Below are positions 15,936 through 24,785 of a stretch of DNA of 33,244 bases, in pieces (the stretch's first letter is position 1; each line of letters begins with the position of its first letter). A model generated the notes under the pieces. It did no database searches, was not told the origin of the DNA, and was given only the letters and a program-made list of their open reading frames with translations. The stretch lies in assembly GCF_018531445.1 (NCBI RefSeq), contig NZ_JAHDTH010000077.1, positions 1 through 33,244 of the forward strand, written 5' to 3'. A program made the position numbers and the translations under genes. The stretch comes from Pseudonocardia lacus (GTDB taxonomy: Bacteria > Actinomycetota > Actinomycetes > Mycobacteriales > Pseudonocardiaceae).

Positions 15936-18428
15936 TCAGCGCAGCGTGACCCCGTAGCGGTCGGCCGCGACGGCCACCGCCGCGTCGCGAGCGGAGTTGG
16001 CCTCCTCGCTGGTCAGCGTGCGGTCGGCGGCCCGGAAGCGCAGCGTGTACGCCAGCGAGCGCCGGCCCTCGCCGATCTGCTCGCCGGAGTAGACGTCGAA
16101 CAGCCGCACGTCCTCGACGAGCTCGCCCGCCCCGTCGGCCAGCGCGTCGGCCAGCTCGGCCGCCGGCACGTCGGCCCCCGCGACGAGGGCGACGTCGACC
16201 GAGATCGGCGGGTAGGGCGACACCTGCGGGGCGGGGCGCAGCTCGGTGAGCGGGATGCCGTCGAGGTTGAGCTCCATCGCGCAGGTGCGCGCGGGCAGCT
16301 CCAGCGCCTCGACGACCTTCGGGTGCAGCTCGCCGGCGTGCCCGACGACCCAGTCGCCGACGCGCAGGGCCGCGCAGCGCCCCGGGTGCCACGGCGCCAG
16401 CTCGGCCTTGGTGACCCGCAGCTCGACGCCGGCGGCGCGGCCGACGAGCCGGGCGGCGGCGACGGCGTCCTCCCAGGACGCCTGCCGGCCGCTGCCCCAC
16501 CAGCCCGACGGCTCGCGGTTGCCGGCCAGCACCGCGGCCACGTGCAGCGGCTGGGCCGGCAGCGCGGCCTTGATCTGGGCGTACTCGGCGTCGGTCGGGC
16601 GGTCGTGCACGCCCGGGTCGGGCATGGGCACCGGCTGCGCGTGCGGCAGGGTCACCTGCCCGACGTGGTAGAGCGCGAGGTCGACCGAGCCGCGCGAGCG
16701 GTTGCGGGCCAGCATCTCCAGCAGGCCGGGCAGCAGGGTGGTGGTCACCCCGGCGCGGTCGGCGTCGAGCGGGTTGAGCACGGGCACGGTGCGCCGGCGG
16801 GCGTCGTTCTCGGGCAGGCCGAAGGCGTCCCAGGTCGAGGGCCCGACGAACGGGAACGGCAGCACCTCGACGTAGCCGGCCTCGGCCAGCGCGAGCGAGA
16901 CGGCGCGGCGGCGGCGCTGGCCCTCGGTGAGCCCGCGCCCCGGCGGCGCGGAGGGCAGCACGGAGGGGATGGCGTCGTAGCCCTCCAGCCGCAGGACCTC
17001 CTCCACGAGGTCGGCGGGCTGGGTGAGGTCGGGCCGCCACGACGGCGGGAGGACCTGCACGCTGCCCGCGCCGTCCGCGCCGAGCAGCAGGTCGATGTCG
17101 CAGCCGACCTGGCGCAGCCGGTGGGTGGTCGCGCCGGACGGGTACTCGACGCCGGCGACGCGGTCGGGCAGGTCGAGCGCCATGGTGATCGGTCGGCGGG
17201 CCGGCGCGGCACCGACGTCGGTGCGGGTGCCGGTGTCCCGGCCGCCGCCGTGCTGGACGAGCAGCTGCACCGCGCGCTCCAGGGCGATCGGCGGCAGCTC
17301 CGGGTCGACGACGCGCTCGAAGCGCTTGGACGCCTCGCTGGGCAGCTTGTGCCGGCGGGCCGTGCGGGCGACCACGGCCGGGAGGAAGTGCGCCGCCTCC
17401 AGCAGCACGTCGACGGTGCCGCCCGCACCAGGGCCGGCGATCTCGGTGGTGGCCCCGCCCATGACGCCGGCCAGGCCGATCGGCCCGGAGTCGTCGGTGA
17501 TGAGCAGATCGTCGGGGTCGAGGGTGCGCACGACGTCGTCGAGGGTGGTGAGCTTCTCCCCCGCGGCCGCCTTGCGCACGACGATGGGCCCGGACACGCG
17601 GGCGGCGTCGTAGGCGTGCAGCGGCTGGCCCAGCTCGATCATCACGTAGTTGGTGACGTCGACGACCAGCGAGATGGGCCGCATGCCGGCGGCGAGCAGC
17701 CTGCGCTGCATCCACCAGGGGCTGGGCGCGGCGAGGTCGACGCCGTCGACGCGGCGGGCGCAGAACCGCGCGCAGCCCGGGTCGTCGAGGCGGACGGTCC
17801 AGGCCTCGCCGTCGCCGTCGGCGACGTAGTACCAGCCGGCCGGGTCGACGTACTCGCGGTCGAGCGAGGCGGCCAGCTCGCGGGCCAGGCCGCGGACGGA
17901 GAAGCAGTAGCCGCTGTCGGGGTTGACGTCGAGCTCGACGACGGCGTCGGGGTCGGCCGGGTCGATCCCCAGCAGCGGGCGGGCCTCGTCGCCGGGCTCG
18001 CCGGTGCCCGGGGGCAGCACCACGATCCCGGCGTGGTCGTTGCCGATGCCCAGCTCGGTGGCCGAGCAGATCATGCCGTCGGAGACGTGGCCGTAGGTCT
18101 TGCGCGCGGAGATCTCGAACCCGCCGGGCAGCACGCAGCCGGGCAGCGCGACGACGACCAGGTCGTCGACGGCGAAGTTGCGCGCGCCGCAGATGATGCC
18201 GTTGACCTGCTCGGGCCCGACCTGCACCCGGCACCAGCGGATGGGCTTCTTGAGCCCGCTCAGCTCCTCGATCTCGCGTACCCGCCCGACGACGAGCGGG
18301 CCGGTGATCTCCGGCGCGCGGTGCACGTCTTCGACCTCGAAGCCGACGCGCACGAACGCCTCGGCGACGTCGTCGACGCCGGGCAGCTCGCCGAGCAGCT
18401 CGGCCAGCCAGGACTGCGGGACCCGCAC
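15936..18428 (-). CDS. pheT: Phenylalanyl-tRNA synthetase beta subunit
   Basis: The 830-residue beta chain forms an alpha2-beta2 enzyme with PheS and carries tRNA-binding and editing modules. The order is: N-terminal MRVPQSWLAELL; tRNA_bind/OB domain about 43-160 (WCRVQVGPEQVNGIICGARN); B3/4 editing domain (VDVTNYVMIELGQPLHAYD); B5 domain; the catalytic-like core; and a C-terminal FDX-ACB anticodon-binding domain (about 737-830). Start is GTG at 18428 with GAGGAG six bases upstream; an in-frame opening further upstream reads over pheS and is not real. It lies 32 bp after pheS and ends convergently 27 bp from the preceding plus-strand gene. Confidence 0.97.
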   Translation of the reverse strand: MRVPQSWLAELLGELPGVDDVAEAFVRVGFEVEDVHRAPEITGPLVVGRVREIEELSGLKKPIRWCRVQVGPEQVNGIICGARNFAVDDLVVVALPGCVLPGGFEISARKTYGHVSDGMICSATELGIGNDHAGIVVLPPGTGEPGDEARPLLGIDPADPDAVVELDVNPDSGYCFSVRGLARELAASLDREYVDPAGWYYVADGDGEAWTVRLDDPGCARFCARRVDGVDLAAPSPWWMQRRLLAAGMRPISLVVDVTNYVMIELGQPLHAYDAARVSGPIVVRKAAAGEKLTTLDDVVRTLDPDDLLITDDSGPIGLAGVMGGATTEIAGPGAGGTVDVLLEAAHFLPAVVARTARRHKLPSEASKRFERVVDPELPPIALERAVQLLVQHGGGRDTGTRTDVGAAPARRPITMALDLPDRVAGVEYPSGATTHRLRQVGCDIDLLLGADGAGSVQVLPPSWRPDLTQPADLVEEVLRLEGYDAIPSVLPSAPPGRGLTEGQRRRRAVSLALAEAGYVEVLPFPFVGPSTWDAFGLPENDARRRTVPVLNPLDADRAGVTTTLLPGLLEMLARNRSRGSVDLALYHVGQVTLPHAQPVPMPDPGVHDRPTDAEYAQIKAALPAQPLHVAAVLAGNREPSGWWGSGRQASWEDAVAAARLVGRAAGVELRVTKAELAPWHPGRCAALRVGDWVVGHAGELHPKVVEALELPARTCAMELNLDGIPLTELRPAPQVSPYPPISVDVALVAGADVPAAELADALADGAGELVEDVRLFDVYSGEQIGEGRRSLAYTLRFRAADRTLTSEEANSARDAAVAVAADRYGVTLR

Positions 18429-18460
18429 GGGAAACTCCTCGTAGAGCTGGAAGAGAAGGG

Positions 18461-19618
<1,158 letters not shown>

Positions 19619-19688
19619 TCAGCCCACCGGACGCGGGCGCGGCCGTCGGCGGCGCCGACGTGCTCCGCCCGCAGCGCGGCACGAGCGC

Positions 19689-20369
19689 TCAGGCCGAGGT
19701 GTCGAGCAGGGAGTGGCGCACCGCGAAGGAGGCCGCCTCCAGCCGGGAGTGCACCCCGAGCTTGGTCAGCACGGCCTGCGCGTAGGTGCGCACGGTGGTC
19801 GCCGAGACGCCGAGCCGGGCCGCGATCGCGGCGGTGCCCAGCCCGTCGACCATCATCGCCAGGCAGTCGCGCTCGCGGGGCGTCAGGTAGCCGGCCAGCC
19901 GGTGCGCCTCGACGTGCTCGGGCGCGCGCGGGGCTCTTGGCGCCGGCACCGCGGCCACGACCTCGCCGCCGGCGACGCGGGTGATCGTGGAGATCAGCGC
20001 CGACACCCCGGCGGTCTTGCAGAGGTAGCCGGACGCGCCCGCGGCCAGCGCGCGGCGCGCCGTGTCCGGGTCGCGGTCGGCGGTCAGCAGCACGACGCGG
20101 GTGGCCGGGCTGACCGCCCGCACCTGGGGCACGACGTCGAGCCCGTCGCCGTCGGTGAAGTGTCGGTCGACCACGCAGACCAGCGGGCGGTGCGCCGCGA
20201 CCACACCGACGACGTCGCCTGCCCGGTGGACGGCGGCGCGCACGACGAAGCCGTGACCGCCCAGCAGGGCGCCCAGCGCGTCGGTGAAGACGGGGTGGTC
20301 GTCGCAGAGCACGACGTCCGCGTCGGCCTGCCCGGCCGTGCTCGTCGCAGGAGCGGCGCGGTCGTGCAC
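19689..20369 (-). CDS. NarL/FixJ-type response regulator
   Basis: The 226-residue two-domain protein has a receiver at about 16-130 with acidic residues Asp23/Asp24, phosphoacceptor Asp68 (VVDRHFTDGDG), Thr96 and Lys118, all canonical. The LuxR-type HTH is at about 160-222 (LTPRERDCLAMMVDGLGTAAIAARLGVSATTVRTY). A Pro/Ala linker joins them. Start GTG at 20369, only 6 nt after the histidine kinase stop, so it is the likely partner of that kinase. The HTH C-terminus KLGVHSRLEAASFAVR closely resembles that of the second regulator (KLGVHSRLEAVRVAR), suggesting duplication. Target genes are unknown. Confidence 0.88.
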   Translation of the reverse strand: MHDRAAPATSTAGQADADVVLCDDHPVFTDALGALLGGHGFVVRAAVHRAGDVVGVVAAHRPLVCVVDRHFTDGDGLDVVPQVRAVSPATRVVLLTADRDPDTARRALAAGASGYLCKTAGVSALISTITRVAGGEVVAAVPAPRAPRAPEHVEAHRLAGYLTPRERDCLAMMVDGLGTAAIAARLGVSATTVRTYAQAVLTKLGVHSRLEAASFAVRHSLLDTSA

Positions 20370-20375
20370 CCCGGC

Positions 20376-21116
20376 TCACCCCGCCGCCGGCAGCACGACC
20401 CGGGCGCGGGTGCCGCGCGGCGCCACCGCGTCGAGCTCCAGGCGCCCGCCGCAGGCCGTCAGCAGCCGGGTGACCAGCTCCAGGCCGAGCCCGCCGGACC
20501 CGGGCGGGCCGAACGGGAAGCCGGGGCCGTCGTCGACGACGTCGATGGCGACGCAGCCGGCGTCCCCGTGCACGGTGAGCAGCACGGTGCCGTCGGCGCC
20601 GGCCGCGCGCACGGCGTTGTCCACCAGGTTGCCGACCACCCGCGACAGCGCGGCCCGGTCGACGCGGACCTCGGCGTCGGCGCCGGGCAGCAGCCGCACG
20701 TCGGCCCGCCCGGTGTGCGCGGCGACGCGCGCGATCGGCGCCAGGACGTCGCGCACGCCGATCGCCTCGGGCTCGCGGTCGCCGGCGTCGGACGTCGGGC
20801 GGGTGCTGTGCAGCACGGCCAGCAGCCGGGCCGTCTCCTGCTCGACGAGCTCCAGCAGGCCGAACGTGGGCACCGCGCCCTCGCGGGCGGCCTCCAGCAG
20901 CACCGCCATCGTCGACAGGCCGTTGCCGAGGTCGTGCACGACCCCGCGCAGGTCGCGCAGCTCGTCGGGCACGTGCTGGTCGGGGGTGCGCTCATCGGCG
21001 GTGCGCTGTGCGGGCACGACACCTCGCTCGTCCAGGTGCGGGGGGACGCCGCACCGCTGCGTCGGGATGACCGGGAACGACTCGGAGGACCTGCGCACGC
21101 TCTCCCATCGCACCAC
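20376..21116 (-). CDS. Sensorless cytoplasmic histidine kinase
   Basis: The 246-residue protein has only the kinase core. His61 lies in DLRGVVHDLGNGLSTM, the N-box NLVDNAVRAA is at 163-172, G1 DDGPGFP at 195-201 and G2 GSGGLGLELV at 206-215. There is no transmembrane helix, PAS or GAF domain, so any signal must come from a partner protein or the cytoplasm. The H-box resembles HisKA kinases rather than the HisKA_3 type usually paired with NarL regulators. Start GTG at 21116; a second GTG follows at once. It sits between two NarL-type regulators on the same strand. Confidence 0.82.
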   Translation of the reverse strand: MVRWESVRRSSESFPVIPTQRCGVPPHLDERGVVPAQRTADERTPDQHVPDELRDLRGVVHDLGNGLSTMAVLLEAAREGAVPTFGLLELVEQETARLLAVLHSTRPTSDAGDREPEAIGVRDVLAPIARVAAHTGRADVRLLPGADAEVRVDRAALSRVVGNLVDNAVRAAGADGTVLLTVHGDAGCVAIDVVDDGPGFPFGPPGSGGLGLELVTRLLTACGGRLELDAVAPRGTRARVVLPAAG

Positions 21117-21164
21117 GAAGAGTGATTGTTACGCCACTCGACGTAGCATGCCGGCTCTGTCGAC

Positions 21165-21893
21165 CTAGTTTCGCCCGTCCGGGTAACCGCCGACGGGCGT
21201 TCGTGGGCGCAGACCGGCGGCCCTCGCCACCCGAACGGCCTCCAGCCGGCTGTGCACGCCCAGCTTGGCGAAGACGTTGTTCAGGTGGGTGCGGACCGTC
21301 CCCGGCGTGACCCCCAGCGCCTCGGCGATCTCCGCGCCGCGGGCCCCGTCGACCAGTTCGGTCAGCACCCGGCGCTCCCGGCGGCTCAGCACCGCGAGCG
21401 GGTCGGCCGGCCGGGCCGCCGGGTCGAGCTCGGCCCGCAGCGCGCCGAGGACGACCCCCATGTCGGCCGGCGACAGGCTCGCCTCCCCGCGGCAGACCCC
21501 GCGGACGGCCGCGAGCAGGTCGGCCGCGGTGCAGCCCTTGCCGAGCCAGCCCACGGCACCCGCCCGCACGGCGTCGACCATCTGGGCCTGGTCGCGGCTG
21601 CCGGTGAGCACGACGACCCGGACCCCGGGCTGGATCGCCAGCAGCGCCGCCACGACCTCGGCCGCGGTCGCGCCCAGCGGTTCGACGTCGATCACGACGA
21701 CGTCCGGCCGGGCCGCCGCCACCCGCGTGACGAGATCGGGCTCCCCCACCGCGCACCGGTCGACGACCCGCAGGTCGGGTTGGGGGGACAGGGTCAGCGC
21801 CAGCGCCTCGGCGAACATCCGGTGGTCGTCGACGAGCACGAGCCTGCGGATGGCCTGGACGCCGGCCGGCTCCTCGTGGTGGCCGACGATCAT
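21165..21893 (-). CDS. Second NarL/FixJ-type response regulator
   Basis: The 242-residue protein has a receiver at about 17-130 (VDDHRMFAEALAL, Asp22/Asp23, phosphoacceptor Asp69 in VVVIDVEPLG, Thr97, Lys119). The LuxR HTH follows (LSRRERRVLTELVDGARGAEIAEALGVTPGTVRTHLNNVFAKLG). Start ATG at 21893 was chosen because the VDDH strand follows at normal distance; GTG at 21932 is the longer option. It ends 48 bp before the kinase, so the three form regulator-kinase-regulator on one strand. Both regulators have complete phosphorylation residues, so one kinase may serve two outputs. Confidence 0.85.
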   Translation of the reverse strand: MIVGHHEEPAGVQAIRRLVLVDDHRMFAEALALTLSPQPDLRVVDRCAVGEPDLVTRVAAARPDVVVIDVEPLGATAAEVVAALLAIQPGVRVVVLTGSRDQAQMVDAVRAGAVGWLGKGCTAADLLAAVRGVCRGEASLSPADMGVVLGALRAELDPAARPADPLAVLSRRERRVLTELVDGARGAEIAEALGVTPGTVRTHLNNVFAKLGVHSRLEAVRVARAAGLRPRTPVGGYPDGRN

Positions 21894-22076
21894 CGGCCCA
21901 GGATGACCGGCGGACGCCCGCCGGCCTACCACCCGCGGCCCGATTCCACCGCTCGGGTACGCCGCTCACCTGCGAGAACGCGCACCGTGACGGCATCAGC
22001 CCGCGGTCGACGCGGCGGACGCCCGGACCGTGACCCGCACTGGTCGACCTGGAGGTGATCCACAAGTGGGCCAAAC

Positions 22077-22091
22077 CCGACCGCCGGTCGG
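22077..22091. repeat. Inverted repeat CCGACC-N3-GGTCGG
   Basis: Six-base perfect arms around GCC form a compact hairpin. It lies 18 bp before the GACGTAG palindrome in the long gap. No U-tract follows on either strand. Role unknown. Confidence 0.5.
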
Positions 22092-22108
22092 CGGGCACCC
22101 CCCCGGAT

Positions 22109-22127
22109 GACGTAGCCGTCCTACGTC
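22109..22127. promoter_or_regulatory. Operator-like palindrome GACGTAG-N5-CTACGTC
   Basis: A perfect 7-bp inverted repeat has arms separated by CCGTC, with a 12-bp centre-to-centre spacing that suits a dimeric regulator. The same half-site CGACGTAG occurs at 21139-21146 upstream of the histidine kinase gene. There it forms a 22-bp-spaced direct repeat with CGACCTAG (21161-21168). A NarL-type regulator encoded nearby is the obvious candidate binder; this is inference. Confidence 0.5.
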
Positions 22128-22138
22128 GTTCGACGGGT

Positions 22139-22156
22139 CCGGCCCCGGAGGGCCGG
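22139..22156. repeat. Hairpin CCGGCCC-N4-GGGCCGG
   Basis: Seven perfect G/C pairs enclose a CGGA loop, so this would be a very stable RNA hairpin. It starts 12 bp after the GACGTAG palindrome. It could act as a terminator without U-tract or as part of a leader. Confidence 0.5.
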
Positions 22157-22587
22157 CGGCAGGCTGGCGCGGTCGGGGACGAGTCCAGCACCGGGGAGCC
22201 GCAGGAGGGACGCGTTGAGAGTGCTCGCGGTGGACGCATCCCGACGGCGGCGGCGTGCCTCCGGCGCAACGCGTGGAGGCCCGCCGACCGCCGGCCCCTG
22301 CAGTGGCTGCGGCTCTGGGCGCACGGCGAGTGCGCGACCCGACCCGCACCGGCACGCGCGGCCGTCGGGTGGACCGACCGGTGCATCGCCCGCCGACCCG
22401 GTCCCCGCGGCACGGCGCGGACGCCCATCCGGACGTCTCCGGACCCGCCCGGCCGCTGCCCCGTCCGCGCCCGGGGCGCGGCACCGCGCGCCGACCGCGC
22501 CACCGGTCGCCGCGCCCGGCGAGGACCCCGAGCCGCCGAGACCCGGCTCAGCCTGCTGAGCAGGGCGCTCGCCGTGGAAGGAGAACG

Positions 22588-23556
22588 ATGAGGCCGATCT
22601 CCACCGGTACCGGGCCGGTCCTGGTGACCGGCGCCGGAGGAGTCGCGGGGGTGGCCGTCATCCGGGCGCTGGCCGGGCGGCGCCCGGTCGTCGCGGCCGA
22701 CTGCGACCCCACCGCCGTCGGGCTGCACCTGGGCACCGACCACGGCGTGCTGCCCCGCGGCGACGACCCCGACTTCGCCGTCCAACTGGCCGCGCTCGCC
22801 GCCCGCACAGGGGCCACGGCGCTGGTCTGCACGGTGGCCGAGGAGATCCCGGCCCTGCACGAGGGCGCCGATCTGCTGGCCGAGGTCGGCCTGCGCACCT
22901 GGCTGCCGCCCGCGCGGGCCGTCGCCATCTGCACCGACAGGTGGACCTTCGCCCGCACCTGCGCGGCCGGTGGCGCGCCGGTCCCGGCGACCGAGCCCGG
23001 CGCGATCTGGGCGCGGGCCGTGCACGCCGTGCCGGGGCCGTGGATCGTCAAGCCCCGCTTCGAGCGCGGCTCGCGGCACACCTACCCCGTCGACTCGGTC
23101 GCCGAGGCCCGCTGGGCGCTGCGCCGCGTGCCCGACCCCCTCGTCCAGACCCGGCTGACCGGCCCCGAGTTCACCGTCGACGTGCTCGTCGACCGCTCCG
23201 GACGGCTCGCCGGTGCCGTCCCGCGCTGGCGCTTGCAGACCAGGGCCGGGATCAGCACCCGTGGGCGCACCTTCACCTGCCCCGCCCTCGGCTGCGCCGT
23301 CGCGCACCTGCTGCGCACCATCGGCCTGCGCGGCCCGGCCAACGTGCAGGGCTTCATGACCGCGCCGGACCGGTTCACCTTCACCGAGGTCGACCCCCGC
23401 TTCTCCGGCGGGCTGCCGCTCTCGCTGGCGGCCGGGGCCGACTTCGTCGGCGAGTACCTGCGCGGCCTGGAAGGGCTGCCGGTGCGCCGGGAACGGCTCG
23501 TCGGGCGGGCCGGCGTGACGATGCTGCGCCACCTGAGCGAGGTGTACCCGGGATGA
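22588..23556 (+). CDS. ATP-grasp ligase (carbamoyl-phosphate-synthase-like, PylC/CarB type)
   Basis: The 322-residue protein should join a carboxylate to an amine or thiol through an acyl phosphate. The N-terminal Rossmann-like part has VLVTGAGGVAGVAVIRAL (11-28) and VVAADCDPTAVG. The ATP-grasp fold follows: WIVKPRFERGSR at 152-163, TGPEFTVDVLVD at 191-202 and the metal-binding EVDPRFSGGLPLS at 267-279. Substrate unknown. Start ATG at 22588 with AAGGAGA at normal distance. Its stop overlaps the next ORF as ATGA, and a HAD hydrolase follows. Such ATP-grasp/HAD/epimerase sets occur in sugar or cell-surface loci, which suggests, but does not prove, a role in modifying a nucleotide sugar or peptide. 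Confidence 0.82.
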   Translation: MRPISTGTGPVLVTGAGGVAGVAVIRALAGRRPVVAADCDPTAVGLHLGTDHGVLPRGDDPDFAVQLAALAARTGATALVCTVAEEIPALHEGADLLAEVGLRTWLPPARAVAICTDRWTFARTCAAGGAPVPATEPGAIWARAVHAVPGPWIVKPRFERGSRHTYPVDSVAEARWALRRVPDPLVQTRLTGPEFTVDVLVDRSGRLAGAVPRWRLQTRAGISTRGRTFTCPALGCAVAHLLRTIGLRGPANVQGFMTAPDRFTFTEVDPRFSGGLPLSLAAGADFVGEYLRGLEGLPVRRERLVGRAGVTMLRHLSEVYPG

Positions 23557-23753
23557 GGCTGCTCGTGCCCTTCGGCACCCGCCCCGAGAACGTCGAGCTC
23601 GCCCCCGCGGCCATCCGGCAGCCGGCCCGCTCGGCCGTGGTCGCGACCGGCTCCGGCAGCCTCCGGGTGGTCGAGGCGCTGCATGCCCCCGGCACCGCCG
23701 ACCTGGTGGAGCCGGCCGGATCGGACTTCGTCGACCCGGGGGCGCCGTGCTGA
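23553..23753 (+). pseudogene. Remnant of a non-hydrolysing UDP-GlcNAc 2-epimerase (66 codons, internal deletion)
   Basis: The ORF starts MRLLVPFGTRPENVELAPA, which matches the start of WecB-type epimerases (FGTRPE...K/ELAP). A full enzyme has about 370 residues. Here, after about 21 residues, the frame continues with SGSLRVVEAL. That resembles the C-terminal helix of the same family (typically GDGxASxRIVEAL), as if roughly 300 codons had been removed in frame. All catalytic residues between are missing. It begins in an ATGA overlap with the ATP-grasp gene and ends overlapping the HAD gene, so the operon structure is preserved. It could be a dead remnant, or a small peptide kept for translational coupling. 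Confidence 0.6.
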
Positions 23754-24532
23754 CCGCACCCGTGCGCGGGGTCCTGCTCGACCTCGACGACACCCTCTAC
23801 CCGCGGGCCGAGTTCCTCGACGCCGCCTGGCGGGCGGTCGCGCGGCACGGCGCCGGACGCGGGCTCAACCCCGACGCGCTGCTGGGCGCCCTGCGCGAGG
23901 AGACCGCCGCCGGCTCGGCCCGCGGCGGCATCATCGACCGCGCACTGGCCCGTGCGGGCGCGGCAGCCTCGCACGTCGAGCCGCTCCTGGCCGCGTTCCG
24001 CGCCGTCGAGCCACCGCCCCTCACCCCGTTCCCCGGCGTGCTGCGGGCGCTCGCCACGCTGCGCCGCCGGGTGCCGGTGGGCCTGGTGACCGACGGCGAG
24101 GTGACCGCGCAGCGCCGCAAGCTCGCCGCGCTCGGCCTCACCGACGCGTTCGACGTCGTGGTCCTCAGCGACCTCGCCGGCCGTGCGCACCGCAAGCCCC
24201 ACCCCGCCCCCTTCCGGGAGGCCCTGGCCCGGCTCGACCTGCCGCCCGAGGAGGTCGTCATGATCGGCGACCGCCCCGACGAGGACGCCGTCGGCGCCCT
24301 CGCCGCCGGCCTGCGGGCCGTCCGGGTGCGCACGGGCGAGCACGCCGCCTGCCCCGACCACCCCGGCACGTGGCTCAGCACCTCGTGCCTGGCCATGGCG
24401 GTGCACCTGCTGCTCCCGCACCTCCCGGACCCGCACGAGCCGGATGCCGGCCCGCCGGAGCTGGGCTGCGGACCGCCGACGGCGCCGCTACCGGCCCGCG
24501 ACCTGCCTGTCCTCGTCGGGGGCCGCCGCTGA
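23747..24532 (+). CDS. HAD-superfamily hydrolase
   Basis: The 261-residue phosphatase-like protein is of HAD class I. Motif I is DLDDTLY (nucleophile Asp12, acid/base Asp14), followed by an alpha-helical C1 cap (about 20-95). Motif II is in VGLVTDGE, motif III the Lys of RKPHP and motif IV GDRPDEDAVGA. The last ~45 residues are Pro-rich and probably disordered. Start GTG at 23747, overlapping the epimerase remnant by 7 nt. Its 3' end overlaps the opposite-strand membrane-protein gene by 45 nt. Substrate unknown; a phospho-sugar would fit the neighbours. Confidence 0.83.
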   Translation: MLTAPVRGVLLDLDDTLYPRAEFLDAAWRAVARHGAGRGLNPDALLGALREETAAGSARGGIIDRALARAGAAASHVEPLLAAFRAVEPPPLTPFPGVLRALATLRRRVPVGLVTDGEVTAQRRKLAALGLTDAFDVVVLSDLAGRAHRKPHPAPFREALARLDLPPEEVVMIGDRPDEDAVGALAAGLRAVRVRTGEHAACPDHPGTWLSTSCLAMAVHLLLPHLPDPHEPDAGPPELGCGPPTAPLPARDLPVLVGGRR

Positions 24533-24697
24533 CCGGCGGGCGCGGAACTCGAAACCGGCGGTGCCCAGCAGGAAGAGCACCAGCACGGGAAGCCCCACGG
24601 CCAGCACCGGCCAGGTGAGCACGGTCAGCAGGACCATCCCGGCCAGGCCCAGGACGATCACCCCCAGGCCGATGACGACTGCGATCACGGTCTTCAT
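24488..24697 (-). CDS. Small two-helix membrane protein
   Basis: The 69-residue protein has two closely spaced hydrophobic helices (about 3-25 and 28-48, VIAVVIGLGVIVLGLAGMVLL and LTWPVLAVGLPVLVLFLLG). A charged tail (FRARRSAAAPDEDRQ) follows. Start ATG at 24697 has GAGGTGG five bases upstream; a TTG start at 24730 is less likely. No family recognised. It converges with and overlaps the HAD gene end. A CRP-like site lies 35-50 bp before the start. Confidence 0.65.
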   Translation of the reverse strand: MKTVIAVVIGLGVIVLGLAGMVLLTVLTWPVLAVGLPVLVLFLLGTAGFEFRARRSAAAPDEDRQVAGR

Positions 24698-24731
24698 GGC
24701 GACCACCTCGCTCGCGTTCCGCGCGACCAAG

Positions 24732-24747
24732 TGTGGTCCACATCACA
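24732..24747 (-). promoter_or_regulatory. CRP/GlxR-like binding site
   Basis: TGTGGTCCACATCACA differs at one position from the TGTGA-N6-TCACA consensus of cAMP-receptor-type regulators. It also contains the perfect 11-bp palindrome TGTGGTCCACA. It lies upstream of the small membrane protein gene; the gene on the other side converges, so only that gene can be the target. No clear -10 box was found. Confidence 0.45.
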
Positions 24748-24785
24748 GCAAAGACAATCGCCCGATCCGGGGAGCCGGTTCGCGC

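Larger units (their letters stand above)
21894..22587 (+). other. 694-bp region without a convincing gene
   Basis: This is the largest gap in the window. Several frames stay open but give Arg/Pro/Gly/Ala-rich peptides with no domain. One ORF (TTG at 22215) has a good AGGAGG upstream and begins LRVLAVDAS, yet the rest has no protein-like character. It may be a decayed gene or chance. The part 22077-22156 holds three adjacent palindromes listed separately. The 3' end supplies the AAGGAGA Shine-Dalgarno of the ATP-grasp gene. I see no tRNA or clear promoter boxes. Confidence 0.6.

Noticed and set aside
22215..22559. ORF starting TTG with AGGAGG upstream (LRVLAVDAS...)
   Set aside because: The start signal is attractive but the product after ten residues is low-complexity. 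It could be a broken gene; not strong enough to list as a CDS.
22055..22591. 178-codon plus-strand ORF in the long gap
   Set aside because: Arg/Pro/Gly-rich without any motif or Shine-Dalgarno; overlaps the next gene's ribosome-binding site.
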